Assembly: GCA_009859145.1 (NCBI GenBank)
Contig: VRVR01000009.1
Coordinates: forward strand, 248,001 to 312,000
Direction: 5' to 3'
Length of the DNA stretch: 64,000 nucleotides
Origin: Andalucia godoyi
Lineage: Eukaryota; Discoba; Jakobea; Jakobida; Andaluciidae
This document shows, in pieces, positions 54,893 to 63,653 of this stretch. Each line of letters opens with the position of its first letter. The stretch's first letter is position 1. The notes beneath the pieces were generated by a model. That model made no database searches and was not told the origin of the DNA. It saw nothing but the letters and a program-made list of their open reading frames with translations. A program made the translations under genes and the position numbers.

Positions 54893-56302
54893 TTATCTAT
54901 GTTCAGTTTCGGTTGCCACAGGGGCCGGATTGGACACGTTTCTTACATCAGCAACAGCACGGCGAGCATCGTCCTCGTCGATGCCTCCATCAGCGTCGTC
55001 ATCAGCGTCGTCAACGTCATCCATATCCTCGGACATATCCTCGGACATGGAATCGGGCCCTCCCATCATTTGCGCTTCCCGATGAGCTTGAGCTGCAGTT
55101 GACATCGCGGCAAGATGATTTTCGAACCCCTCGTGCAGCTGATCCAACTCCGTGCGAACGATCTGGAACTGAGAGATGAGAATTGACACTCGGTTGCGCA
55201 GCGACCGCATCATCGAATCTGAAATGATCGATCCGTCCTTCGCAATAGGAATTTGAATTTCTCCCTGTGGTGCTGACGAGGTATCCATGAGAAGTTCTTC
55301 TGCTGCAAGTGTTGTGGACGAGATTCCGTGCGGGTTATGCTTTGACGAGGTGCTGCGTGCTTCTCGTTTTGCTCTTGCTCGACGATTGTAAAACCACACC
55401 TGGATTCGCCGGGAATCCATTCGCAAATCTGCCGATATCTGCGTAAGCTCCGTGGTAGTGGGATGCTGCTCTTGCAAAAAATATGCTTCCAAAATGATAG
55501 TCTCTTCGGTAGTAAAATTCCGTCGATCACGCTTTGGCTTTTTGGATGGACGGCCGTTCGAATGCGATTCTGCTGCAGCACCGTGGTCTCCCGATTCATG
55601 AAGCCGAAAGTGCCTTGACGTGGTGGACACCGAGGGAGAGGAATGCGAATCGGATTCTGGAGATGCACTGGCCCAATTCTCATCTGTGTTGTGGGGTGGT
55701 GCCATTCGAGATGACGAACCGGTCGATGCACTTGCGACATTGTTGTGATCCGGTCGATGCAGTTCAGCACCCTCTTTCTTCACCTCGTGTCCACCAGAAA
55801 ATCCGAGAGACGGCGATGTTGTGCTACGACCCGCCAAACCCGAAGCCGACTCCACCACCGAAGAGTCATTGTGCATCATCGAGTGCGCAGACGAGGGTTC
55901 CTTGGTCGTCACATCATCCGAATGTCGGGACTCTGGCGTTTGCTGTGATTGAGCCTCCCGATGAACAACAATGCCCACCTGCTCTGCACTGCTTCTACTG
56001 CTGTGTAGCGTCACTGCAGTGCCATTCCCCGATCCAGGGGCAGGCAGATCTCGATCTGAACCTGACCCGGAACCCGAACCCGAACCCGAACCCGAACCCG
56101 ATTCTGAATCCGAATGCAAATGCAATTGTGAATGCGATGGCGAACGGGAATGTGAATGTATTGAGATGGAGGAAAGCCGAGAGTCCTGTTGCGCTGAAGA
56201 AGGATATATTCGGAAATCACCGGCAGTATCCAAAGCAGATCGTCCCTTTTCACGACTGAGATCCAGAGCCGCATTGGACTCACCTCCCACACTTGTATCC
56301 AT
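54893..56302 (-). CDS. homeodomain protein
   Basis: 469 residues with one homeodomain at about 245-310: RDRRNFTTEETIILEAYF, then LTQISADLRMDSRRIQVWF and YNRRARAKR. The WF-x-N-R-R core of helix 3 is intact, so DNA binding is very likely; position 50, the base-specificity residue, is Tyr rather than the usual Gln, Lys or Ile. It has the standard 60-residue spacing, not the three-residue-extended TALE form. Flanking regions are disordered: SHSRSPSHSQLHLHS and a GSGSGSGSGSGS run on the N-terminal side, an acidic SEDMSEDMDDVDDADDDADG tail at the C-terminus. A helix at about 365-410 (MRSLRNRVSILISQFQIVR) could be a dimerisation coiled coil. Target genes are unknown. Confidence 0.92.
   Translation of the reverse strand: MDTSVGGESNAALDLSREKGRSALDTAGDFRIYPSSAQQDSRLSSISIHSHSRSPSHSQLHLHSDSESGSGSGSGSGSGSGSDRDLPAPGSGNGTAVTLHSSRSSAEQVGIVVHREAQSQQTPESRHSDDVTTKEPSSAHSMMHNDSSVVESASGLAGRSTTSPSLGFSGGHEVKKEGAELHRPDHNNVASASTGSSSRMAPPHNTDENWASASPESDSHSSPSVSTTSRHFRLHESGDHGAAAESHSNGRPSKKPKRDRRNFTTEETIILEAYFLQEQHPTTTELTQISADLRMDSRRIQVWFYNRRARAKREARSTSSKHNPHGISSTTLAAEELLMDTSSAPQGEIQIPIAKDGSIISDSMMRSLRNRVSILISQFQIVRTELDQLHEGFENHLAAMSTAAQAHREAQMMGGPDSMSEDMSEDMDDVDDADDDADGGIDEDDARRAVADVRNVSNPAPVATETEHR
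56064..56101 (+). repeat. tandem hexamer repeat (CCGAAC)n in coding sequence
   Basis: About six 6-bp units that encode the Gly-Ser run of the homeodomain protein on the minus strand. Confidence 0.9.
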
Positions 56303-56896
56303 TATCCACCAAAGATAAAAACTCTTTTCTCACCAATACAAAAGGAATAGAACAGAAATAAAACCATACAAACGTAAGGAAAAAACTATCAAAAAAAAAA
56401 AAAATGCTGGGAAAATAAAAATCAGAGCCAAAAAGATGCCGCCAAAAAAACGAGAAAAGGAAGACATCGGCTCTGAAAGCTCTTCTTATTGATGCTTGAT
56501 GCTTGCCGTAGTCTGTACATCGACTTTTTTTATAATGGAGTGTTTCTCTCGTGTTGTTGGACTCACGTTTGTGTGCCTGAAATAATCATCCTTTCGTGTT
56601 TTTTTAAGTTTCAGTGGTTTATCCTCACACACACACACACTCTCTCTCTCTCTCTTTTTCTCTTTTCTCACAGATCAAAGAAGGAGGACATTTTCGATTT
56701 TTAAAAAAAAGGTTTTGGTTAACGTGTACATTGCATATTGACTCATTACCATTCCTGATTGAGTCCTCGGCTGTTCGTGTTGTGGCGTTGGTCGTACATC
56801 AAAGAAGAAGAAAACAAAACAAAACAAAAACAAGAAGAAGAGACCGGGAGGGAAAAAAAAAGAAAGAAGAAGAGCTGCATCTACTATTCTTGAGAA
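56303..56896. promoter_or_regulatory. divergent promoter region between the homeodomain gene and the PP2C-Fic gene
   Basis: 594 bp with an A run (about 56391-56403), a (CA)n(CT)n tract at about 56626-56660, and purine-rich AAAACAAAAC/AGAAG sequence just before the downstream start. No gene recognised. Confidence 0.5.
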
Positions 56897-59800
56897 ATGG
56901 GCGCGGCGTCCTCTTGCTTACGCGGTAAGCGGACTGGACGGCTTGCTGTGAATTTCGAGAAGAGAATCAAGCAATTCATACGTGGTTTTCAGAGTCGTTA
57001 TCGCCGATCATGTCGAGTGCTTCGTCATCCTTATTTGGATGCAATTGTGCTGCGGCTTGCGTCGGCGGTGCATTTGGGTGTTCCTTTGAACTGGAGCGAT
57101 CCGATGGTCGATGACGCAGTGATTCAGGCATTTTCGACCGCATTGCGTTCGCTCGATGTTTGGATCGTGGAGAGCATGAGCATTTCCTTGGATTTGTCGT
57201 ATTCTTCAGTCTCTGATACTGGGATTCGAAACCTGATCAGTATCAATCCGGCGTGTTTTTCGTCGATTGATTTGCGAGGAGTTAAGATATCAGACAAGTC
57301 ATTGCTGGAAATCTCCTTGTATCTGCAGTCAGATAGTTGCAAAATGCGATCACTGCGACTGTCTCCTGCTTCCAGTTTCTATTTGGACAGCGACATTTCT
57401 TCCGATGTCTTCGATGGCAGACCCGCACACGTAATGTTCTCTTGCAAGGGATTGTCCGCATTCTTCTTCCATTTGAAGGATTTCAAATGTTTGCGAAGAC
57501 TCTCGTTACACAACTTTGTGCAGCCAGTGACATGGAATCCGTCAGTGACTGCGGCACTATGCGAAGGATTGATGTCTGCCCCGTGTTTCATTGAAGAATT
57601 GGATCTATCCGAGAATCAGTTTTTGCACGAGCCGTTCGACGCCTCGATGAAGAACGTGGATTGCATCGTTGACAAGGGGTTGCAACGGAATTCATCCATT
57701 CTTTTTTTGCGCATTGATGGAAATATTATCTCACGCTCGCAGGCTACTCTGCTTCGTCAAACCTTGGACCGAAATGGATGTTGTGCCGAAATAGTGTCGA
57801 ATTGTGTTGCCAGCGCTCTTGCTCATTCTGGATACGAGGCCTTGTCTGCGTCACCAGTCTCTATGGCTGTGCCTGCCAAATCGATAGACAAGACAGCGAA
57901 CAAAGGCATTCAGCTTCAATCCCGAGAGCCGATGACTCCGCGCCCAGAAGCGTTGCCCAACCTGTCGCATGCCCCGTCCCTTCCCCCACTCCAAATTCCT
58001 GCTTCCACGCACTCCCCAGTTTCTGTCGTTACTTTCCCTTCCCCTGATATTGTGAGACTCCGTAGCAATACGAATTCAATCTCCTGCGCTATTTCACTTG
58101 GAGACGAATCAAAATCATCGACAGCCTTGTTTGTTGCAGACTTGAATTTTCGCTCTACAGATCGCGAATGCTTGTTTCTCATGGTGGATGGGCATGGAGG
58201 CTCTGTCGCAGCACGACTTTGTGCGAAATGCATACCTTCGTTCTTATCTTCGTACCTGGAAAATGCCGAATCCCGAGTTTCTCGTCGCAAACGGTGTCTA
58301 ACGGACAATGAAATCCTGGAGTGTATGCGTCAGTGCTTCTTCTCTGCTCAATCTCACGCCTCCTACGAGAATGTACCGGATGGTTGCTCCTGTGTGCTGA
58401 CATACATTCGGGACGACAAGGTCTATGTTGCTTCTGCTGGTGATTCTCGCATAGTCACACCATCGTCGTCTGCAGCACACCGCACACATCCTCTGCGGTT
58501 AACCGTGGACCATCTTCCGATTTTGCCAGACGAGAAGAAACGAATTTTAGAGAAGGGAGGGTTTCTGTCCACAGATGGAAGGTTGAATGGTATCTTGGGG
58601 CTTTCGAGATCCATCGGCGACCTTTATCTGCAGCCGTATGTGACGTGCGAGCCGTCGCTGCGGGTTCACCGATTTGCTTCGCCGTCGTCTCCACTGTCTG
58701 CGCAACACAAGGCGTCGCTAATGATTGCTCCGCGATACGTGTGGGATTTGTTTGACGAAGAAAAACTTGTTGACTTCTTGATGACTTCCGGGCAGTCCGT
58801 CGAGGATGCAGTATCTGCAATTGCGCGAGAGACCTTCTCCAAGGACAAACGTCGAATTGCTTTCGGAGTCGTTGAAATCAGTTCTTGTTCATCTTTCACA
58901 ACTGCTGCAGAGGCAAATCTGTTTGTGGATGCAGTTTCAACAGGGGAACGATCGTCTGATACGACCGGTTCGTTCTTTTCATCCATTGTGCCGCGGATTG
59001 TTGGGAACGCCGCCGCTGCTGCTGAAGATGCTTCCTTGTCGGGTGTGTTGAAAACAGAAGGATTCCGTGTTTCCGATCCTCCATCCGGAAGTGTTGGCGC
59101 TGCGAACGGACCGGCGAGTTCAAGTGGAAATCATGAGTTCAATGTCGTGCGGCTTTTTGAAGCCACCGTGCTTGGGGACTTGGATGTTTTGGATTCACTG
59201 TTGCCAATGATCGTTGATGTTTCCCAGCTCATTGATTTCGAAGGGAGGTCGTTGTTGCACGTTGCGGCGTCGAATGGACGCTCTGCAGTCTTGGAGTATC
59301 TCTTGCCAATGTTTTCCATTGATCGAATTAACCTTCCTGATCGAAACGGACGCACTGCGATGATGGATGCTATTGACTACGGACACGAAGGCTGCTTCCA
59401 GTTACTCGTTCAAAAAGGTGCGCAAGTCCCGCCCCTCGGCTTGGTGGAGGGGGGCATCCAAATGTGCCGTGCAGCTTCGGTGGGAGATTATCGGCTTTTG
59501 CACCGACTCCTATCAGTGTACAAGCTGGACGCCAATTCATGCGATTATGATCTGCGTACTCCATTGATGCTTGCATCCGCGGAGGGTCACATGGATTGCG
59601 TTCAATTGCTGCTGGAGCACGGAGCCGATGTTTGGGCTCGAGATCGATGGCACAACACTGCGTATCAGGAGGCGAGACGGACGGGACACCATGCCATCGC
59701 AGATCGATTGTTGTCGCTGCAAGACAAGTCTGTTTTTGAGTATCTGGACCATACTGTACCTGTTCGTACAGAGGATGTAGCGGTAACTGTTGTCTCTTGT

Positions 59801-61819
59801 GCTTCTGCGGATGTCCTCGACAACAGCGAAAGCCCGCAAACGAATCATGTGTCAGCGCCAGCGCCAGCGACTGCGTCAGTGAATGAGATGCAACGCCCTG
59901 TTGATGGTGCGCGATTCAAGCCGGAGTCAAGAAGTCGGTTCTTGAGGATGTGCAGCTCTTTTCTCTCAAACTGCTTTGACTGGAAGGCGGTGCCATCCCT
60001 CGGACCGCCGACTGCTGCAACGCCAGCCAGTTGTCCAGTTGACGACTTAAATGTTCAGATTGTGTATGGTGAATTTTGGCTTCCGCGCCAGGATGGGTTT
60101 TTGGAATGTTCTTCCGCGTATTTCATTTCGGAAGAGTGCAGAAGTGATCCAAGACTCTTGTTTTTCCGGGACCAGACACTGGCATATGCCTTTGAAATTT
60201 CTTGCGACACTCCTGGTCGCGTGTTTGCATCTCTTCGATCAGAGTTTCTGCATCCACTGTCTTCTCCGTCCACCACGCAAACGGATTTTCTTCGTAAGCA
60301 CCTCGCTATCCAGTGCGGTTTGGATACCTGCATTGGGGTTCCGTTTGTTTTTGGCTCCAATCAATGTGTGGCGGTTGCGGTGTTTTTTGGACGATATGTA
60401 CCGTCTGCTGCTGTTGATACACGCGGGTTGCACCAGCTGGCCACGGCACCCTGGTTTCGGTGCTCACAAGCGTCCTTGCTGCTTAGGTCTTGGCAATCCC
60501 TCGCGCATCATTTGTCGACAATATTGGTGTCTCTTGCGCAGATTGATTGTCAAGTCTCTTCGCCGTATTCATATGTCTCTTATCTGGTTTCGTTGGTAGA
60601 CCAGATCACCGATGTCCCCTTTGCTGATTTGCTGAAGGTCCTGTGTCATATGGGCGGTTTAGAGCCCTTCTATCAACTGCTGCGAAGCATGTCCTCCGAT
60701 GATCACAAAGCAGCGATGGCGTTTCTTTCTCTGGTGTGCTTGGCGCCTGTGTGCAGCATGCTCCCAGCCGAAGTGAAATCCACAATTCGAGAGCTGCTAT
60801 TCTATTTGCTGGCTGTTTCTCCGGTAATTCCCAAGAATCTCCAGACTTCAGAACCGGTCCTGGACATTGCTCGCAGATGTCTTCTTCAGTTATGTGGAGA
60901 GACTGTGCGAATTCCATATTCTCCTTCCTCCGGTTTTATCTCCCCCATTATTCGCGCATTGTCCGGTGTGGCGGCCGAGATTTTGGCGTTCCAAGTGGAA
61001 GAATCAAAGATCTTACGCGTGGCTCAGAAGTTTTCTGTGTCCTTCTCGTCTCCTTCTGATTTTTCCATTTCATCTTTCGATATATATACTATTCTAGGAG
61101 CGAAGCCGAGTGTTTCATCACCGTCGGGTGGGGGCGGTGGCGGTGGCGGTGGCAGACCACAGTTTTCAGCTGTCCGGAGTCGTTTTCCGCTTCCCATTGC
61201 GCCTCGAAATTCGTATTACTCATCGTATGACAGCGGGAGCATGTATTCGAACAAGAAGGCTTCAGCTTCGGACATGGAAATTGAAAACATCTTTGCCTTT
61301 TGTTCTGAATGCATCAAGAATTTCCGGAGCTTGTTGGGCAAAGAGGATATTCCCTCCTCTGTGCTGACTGTTGATTCGGTTTTGAAGCTGCATTCTTCGC
61401 TTGTGCATCTAGATGGTTCTGTTGAGAAGGGCCATTTCCGTACGGAGGCTGCCGTGGGATCCTTCATGTTCTTCAAGTCGTATCGGTGCTTCATGCCAGC
61501 AGAAGAGGTGTCGTATGGAATGTCCATTTATGAACGGGAACTGAATTCGCCTCAGTGGAAAACGTTTGATGATGAAGGAAAGCTGAATCCATTGGGCGTA
61601 ATTCGAAAAGCGTATTATGCTTTTGCTGCGCTTGTATACTATATTCATCCGTTTGAAGATGGAAACGGCCGCGTTGCCCGCCTGCTATGCTCTTTGGTTC
61701 TGCGGATGTATGGCTGCAGCGTCGTACCCTTGTCAAGCGCAGACAAGTTGTTGTCATTCGCTGAATTTATTGACAAGATTGCGAACGCAGGAGGACCGTA
61801 TCTGAATCGATATTCGTAA
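56897..61819 (+). CDS. LRR / PP2C-like / ankyrin / GAF-like / Fic multidomain protein
   Basis: 1640 residues in one frame. Starts MGAASSCLRGK: Gly2 and Cys7 fit N-myristoylation plus palmitoylation, so plasma-membrane attachment is likely. Residues about 90-300 look like leucine-rich repeats (LDLSYSSVSDTGIRNL, LDLSENQF). A PP2C-like domain spans 391-661 with MVDGHGG (D431), GCSCVLTYI, ASAGDSR (D516) and LGLSRSIGD, but the DGxWD metal motif reads RYVWD at 613-617. Ankyrin repeats cover 747-944. A GAF-like domain (FLRKHLAIQCGLDTCIGVPF) lies at about 1055-1170, then a helical region and a Gly run. The C-terminal Fic domain has the intact HPFEDGNGRVAR (1584-1595), so transfer of AMP or another nucleotide-derived group to proteins is expected. 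Substrates are unknown. The convergent HAD-like gene ends 75 bp away. Confidence 0.88.
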   Translation: MGAASSCLRGKRTGRLAVNFEKRIKQFIRGFQSRYRRSCRVLRHPYLDAIVLRLASAVHLGVPLNWSDPMVDDAVIQAFSTALRSLDVWIVESMSISLDLSYSSVSDTGIRNLISINPACFSSIDLRGVKISDKSLLEISLYLQSDSCKMRSLRLSPASSFYLDSDISSDVFDGRPAHVMFSCKGLSAFFFHLKDFKCLRRLSLHNFVQPVTWNPSVTAALCEGLMSAPCFIEELDLSENQFLHEPFDASMKNVDCIVDKGLQRNSSILFLRIDGNIISRSQATLLRQTLDRNGCCAEIVSNCVASALAHSGYEALSASPVSMAVPAKSIDKTANKGIQLQSREPMTPRPEALPNLSHAPSLPPLQIPASTHSPVSVVTFPSPDIVRLRSNTNSISCAISLGDESKSSTALFVADLNFRSTDRECLFLMVDGHGGSVAARLCAKCIPSFLSSYLENAESRVSRRKRCLTDNEILECMRQCFFSAQSHASYENVPDGCSCVLTYIRDDKVYVASAGDSRIVTPSSSAAHRTHPLRLTVDHLPILPDEKKRILEKGGFLSTDGRLNGILGLSRSIGDLYLQPYVTCEPSLRVHRFASPSSPLSAQHKASLMIAPRYVWDLFDEEKLVDFLMTSGQSVEDAVSAIARETFSKDKRRIAFGVVEISSCSSFTTAAEANLFVDAVSTGERSSDTTGSFFSSIVPRIVGNAAAAAEDASLSGVLKTEGFRVSDPPSGSVGAANGPASSSGNHEFNVVRLFEATVLGDLDVLDSLLPMIVDVSQLIDFEGRSLLHVAASNGRSAVLEYLLPMFSIDRINLPDRNGRTAMMDAIDYGHEGCFQLLVQKGAQVPPLGLVEGGIQMCRAASVGDYRLLHRLLSVYKLDANSCDYDLRTPLMLASAEGHMDCVQLLLEHGADVWARDRWHNTAYQEARRTGHHAIADRLLSLQDKSVFEYLDHTVPVRTEDVAVTVVSCASADVLDNSESPQTNHVSAPAPATASVNEMQRPVDGARFKPESRSRFLRMCSSFLSNCFDWKAVPSLGPPTAATPASCPVDDLNVQIVYGEFWLPRQDGFLECSSAYFISEECRSDPRLLFFRDQTLAYAFEISCDTPGRVFASLRSEFLHPLSSPSTTQTDFLRKHLAIQCGLDTCIGVPFVFGSNQCVAVAVFFGRYVPSAAVDTRGLHQLATAPWFRCSQASLLLRSWQSLAHHLSTILVSLAQIDCQVSSPYSYVSYLVSLVDQITDVPFADLLKVLCHMGGLEPFYQLLRSMSSDDHKAAMAFLSLVCLAPVCSMLPAEVKSTIRELLFYLLAVSPVIPKNLQTSEPVLDIARRCLLQLCGETVRIPYSPSSGFISPIIRALSGVAAEILAFQVEESKILRVAQKFSVSFSSPSDFSISSFDIYTILGAKPSVSSPSGGGGGGGGGRPQFSAVRSRFPLPIAPRNSYYSSYDSGSMYSNKKASASDMEIENIFAFCSECIKNFRSLLGKEDIPSSVLTVDSVLKLHSSLVHLDGSVEKGHFRTEAAVGSFMFFKSYRCFMPAEEVSYGMSIYERELNSPQWKTFDDEGKLNPLGVIRKAYYAFAALVYYIHPFEDGNGRVARLLCSLVLRMYGCSVVPLSSADKLLSFAEFIDKIANAGGPYLNRYS

Positions 61820-61893
61820 TCCGTCAAGCAGTCCAAGACAAGCCGTGAGACGTCTCGACGCGCGATTCATTTCTCACGCATCGCGCAGCAGCA

Positions 61894-63318
61894 TCAAGGT
61901 GCTAAAATCCAGTAATTCAGTACAATATTACTACTTGACTTGCGCATCGTTTCCGTACAATGTGTTTCCAATTTTGAAATCATATGACGAACCCAGCAAT
62001 CGTATTGGTGTGCATCGGCCAGAATTTCGGCCGGTACCGAGAATGAAGTTTTTCGAGCGGTCAGCTTGTCGGAACCATGAATATAGATCGACGGGGTAGT
62101 TTGATATATTTCGAACCATCCAGACGGCGACGGCGGCGGCGGCGGAACGAGCGCATTTGGAGAGGTCAGCACCACAGGCGTGGAGTGAATCCACAAGTCA
62201 AAAATCAGATTTGCCACTTGCACCCAGCTAATGCAAATGCCATCCAGCTGCGCCAGAGGATTTGGAACCAGCAAAACACATGGAGTTTGATGGTGGAATG
62301 GACGGGGCAATGCATCGGAGAACGTTCGAGATCGGCTGGTTTTCGCTTGGAAGTTAAACAGCAAGTCAGCACCGTCGCGCACGGAACACTCTGATACGTC
62401 CAGGTCGATGCTCCCGATGATCAGAACGCGTGAGCGAATCGCTGACGGCTCGATGTGGAATTGTTCGTATACAGCATCATAAGAATGAGATATCGACGAG
62501 TCGTGCAGCGATGGGGTACGCGGCTGTTCCTCCTGGCCGAATGTAGGCTGTTCCGCGACTGAGTACGCGACCGTTTCAGTGTACATGGCATCAAACAACA
62601 CACCGTTGGTGCGAAGGAACGCGACCACTTTTTCTGCGTAATGAACAGACACCGAAAAAGGAGATACAAGTGCAATTTGGAAATGCTCAGCCAGTCGGTT
62701 CATGCCGTCCACAACACCCGGTCTGGGAAACGAAATCGCAACGTCTGGTTTGAAGGACAGCCGCCCGGCATCCACCAGCAGATTTTCCCAGTGCAAGACA
62801 AGCAATGGCTCGCGGCGCATATGGAGTCTTGGAGAGAACACCAGCGGCAAGCAGACACGACGCGGCATACAAACTGCTGCAGAGGCTCCAACAGTCACTT
62901 TGGAAGCTGCCAAACTCGTTGGCCCAAACGGAGCGGAATTGGAGCGTTTTCGAGGTTCGGCTCGCGAGCCAGATAGCACCGTCGCTCCGCGATTCAGCCG
63001 CGAGATTTCCCGCTCTGCTCGTTCCTGGACTCGGCCGACAATTTCCTTCGGACGATCCAATGTCAGAGTTGGGAAGAACTGGCCGTACAAGCGAATGTAC
63101 TCGGACAATGGATGGTCCAGTCCTGCAGTCGCATCGGCGTCAGCTGCAGCGCCCGCATTCGCAGTGGCAACAGCACTGCTTGTAAAACCCGTGGATGGAA
63201 CAGCAGTCGCATTTTCAGGCTTTGCTAATCGAAGAAACTCGTCGTCTTTTGCCGCTCGGCTGAAGGACGACGATCGAGGGCGTCTGTTGCCCATGCCCAT
63301 GCTCATGCTCATGTTCAC
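61894..63318 (-). CDS. degenerate HAD-like (FCP1/TIM50-related) protein
   Basis: 474 residues; family assigned by pattern only. At about residue 170-180 LLVLHWENLLV sits where FCP/NIF-type HAD phosphatases have LVLDLDETLV, so both catalytic Asp residues seem lost (HWEN in place of DLDE). The following RPGVVDGMNRLAEHFQIAL and HYAEKVVAFLRTNG reproduce the RPG...F...Y...V..L pattern of the HAD core, and RVLIIGSIDLDV may correspond to the last strand. A pseudophosphatase or binding role is inferred. The N-terminus (MNMSMSMGMGNRR) is encoded by an ATGCTT-type hexamer repeat, so the start is uncertain; M11-like alternatives are absent until later. The N-terminal 150 residues are basic and Ser/Ala-rich. 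Confidence 0.6.
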   Translation of the reverse strand: MNMSMSMGMGNRRPRSSSFSRAAKDDEFLRLAKPENATAVPSTGFTSSAVATANAGAAADADATAGLDHPLSEYIRLYGQFFPTLTLDRPKEIVGRVQERAEREISRLNRGATVLSGSRAEPRKRSNSAPFGPTSLAASKVTVGASAAVCMPRRVCLPLVFSPRLHMRREPLLVLHWENLLVDAGRLSFKPDVAISFPRPGVVDGMNRLAEHFQIALVSPFSVSVHYAEKVVAFLRTNGVLFDAMYTETVAYSVAEQPTFGQEEQPRTPSLHDSSISHSYDAVYEQFHIEPSAIRSRVLIIGSIDLDVSECSVRDGADLLFNFQAKTSRSRTFSDALPRPFHHQTPCVLLVPNPLAQLDGICISWVQVANLIFDLWIHSTPVVLTSPNALVPPPPPSPSGWFEIYQTTPSIYIHGSDKLTARKTSFSVPAEILADAHQYDCWVRHMISKLETHCTETMRKSSSNIVLNYWILAP

Positions 63319-63363
63319 GCTTATGCTTATGCTTATGCTTATGCTTATGCTTATGCTTATGCT
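63288..63363 (+). repeat. hexamer repeat (ATGCTT/ATGCTC)n at the start of the HAD-like gene
   Basis: Hexamer units run from 63288 through the start codon region to 63363. The part inside the frame encodes Met-Ser/Met-Gly pairs on the minus strand. Confidence 0.9.
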
Positions 63364-63653
63364 ATCGTTACATCCAGTGCATTACTCTGACTACTATTCT
63401 AACTACTCCATGTATTGTCTTTTTTCCTCTTTCTCTTTTTCTCTTGGTTTTCTTGGCGGAATCTGAGCATTTTTGCACAACTATTGATCTGCTGCAGTCG
63501 ACATTCGTCAACGACCGCGATACAATCTTTCCAATTATTATTATTATTATTATATTTTTTTAAAGGATTTTCATTTATTATTGCGTCTGCGCATTCTCGA
63601 CAAGAGGACTCCGACGACACTGGTTCTGGTCAGCGCTGGGATGATGCGAGTCT
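63319..63653. promoter_or_regulatory. 335-bp gap between tandem mtHSP70 and HAD-like genes
   Basis: Promoter side of the HAD-like gene and 3' flank of the HSP70 gene (both -). Contains the end of the hexamer repeat and an (ATT)n tract at about 63534-63555. No gene recognised. Confidence 0.5.
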
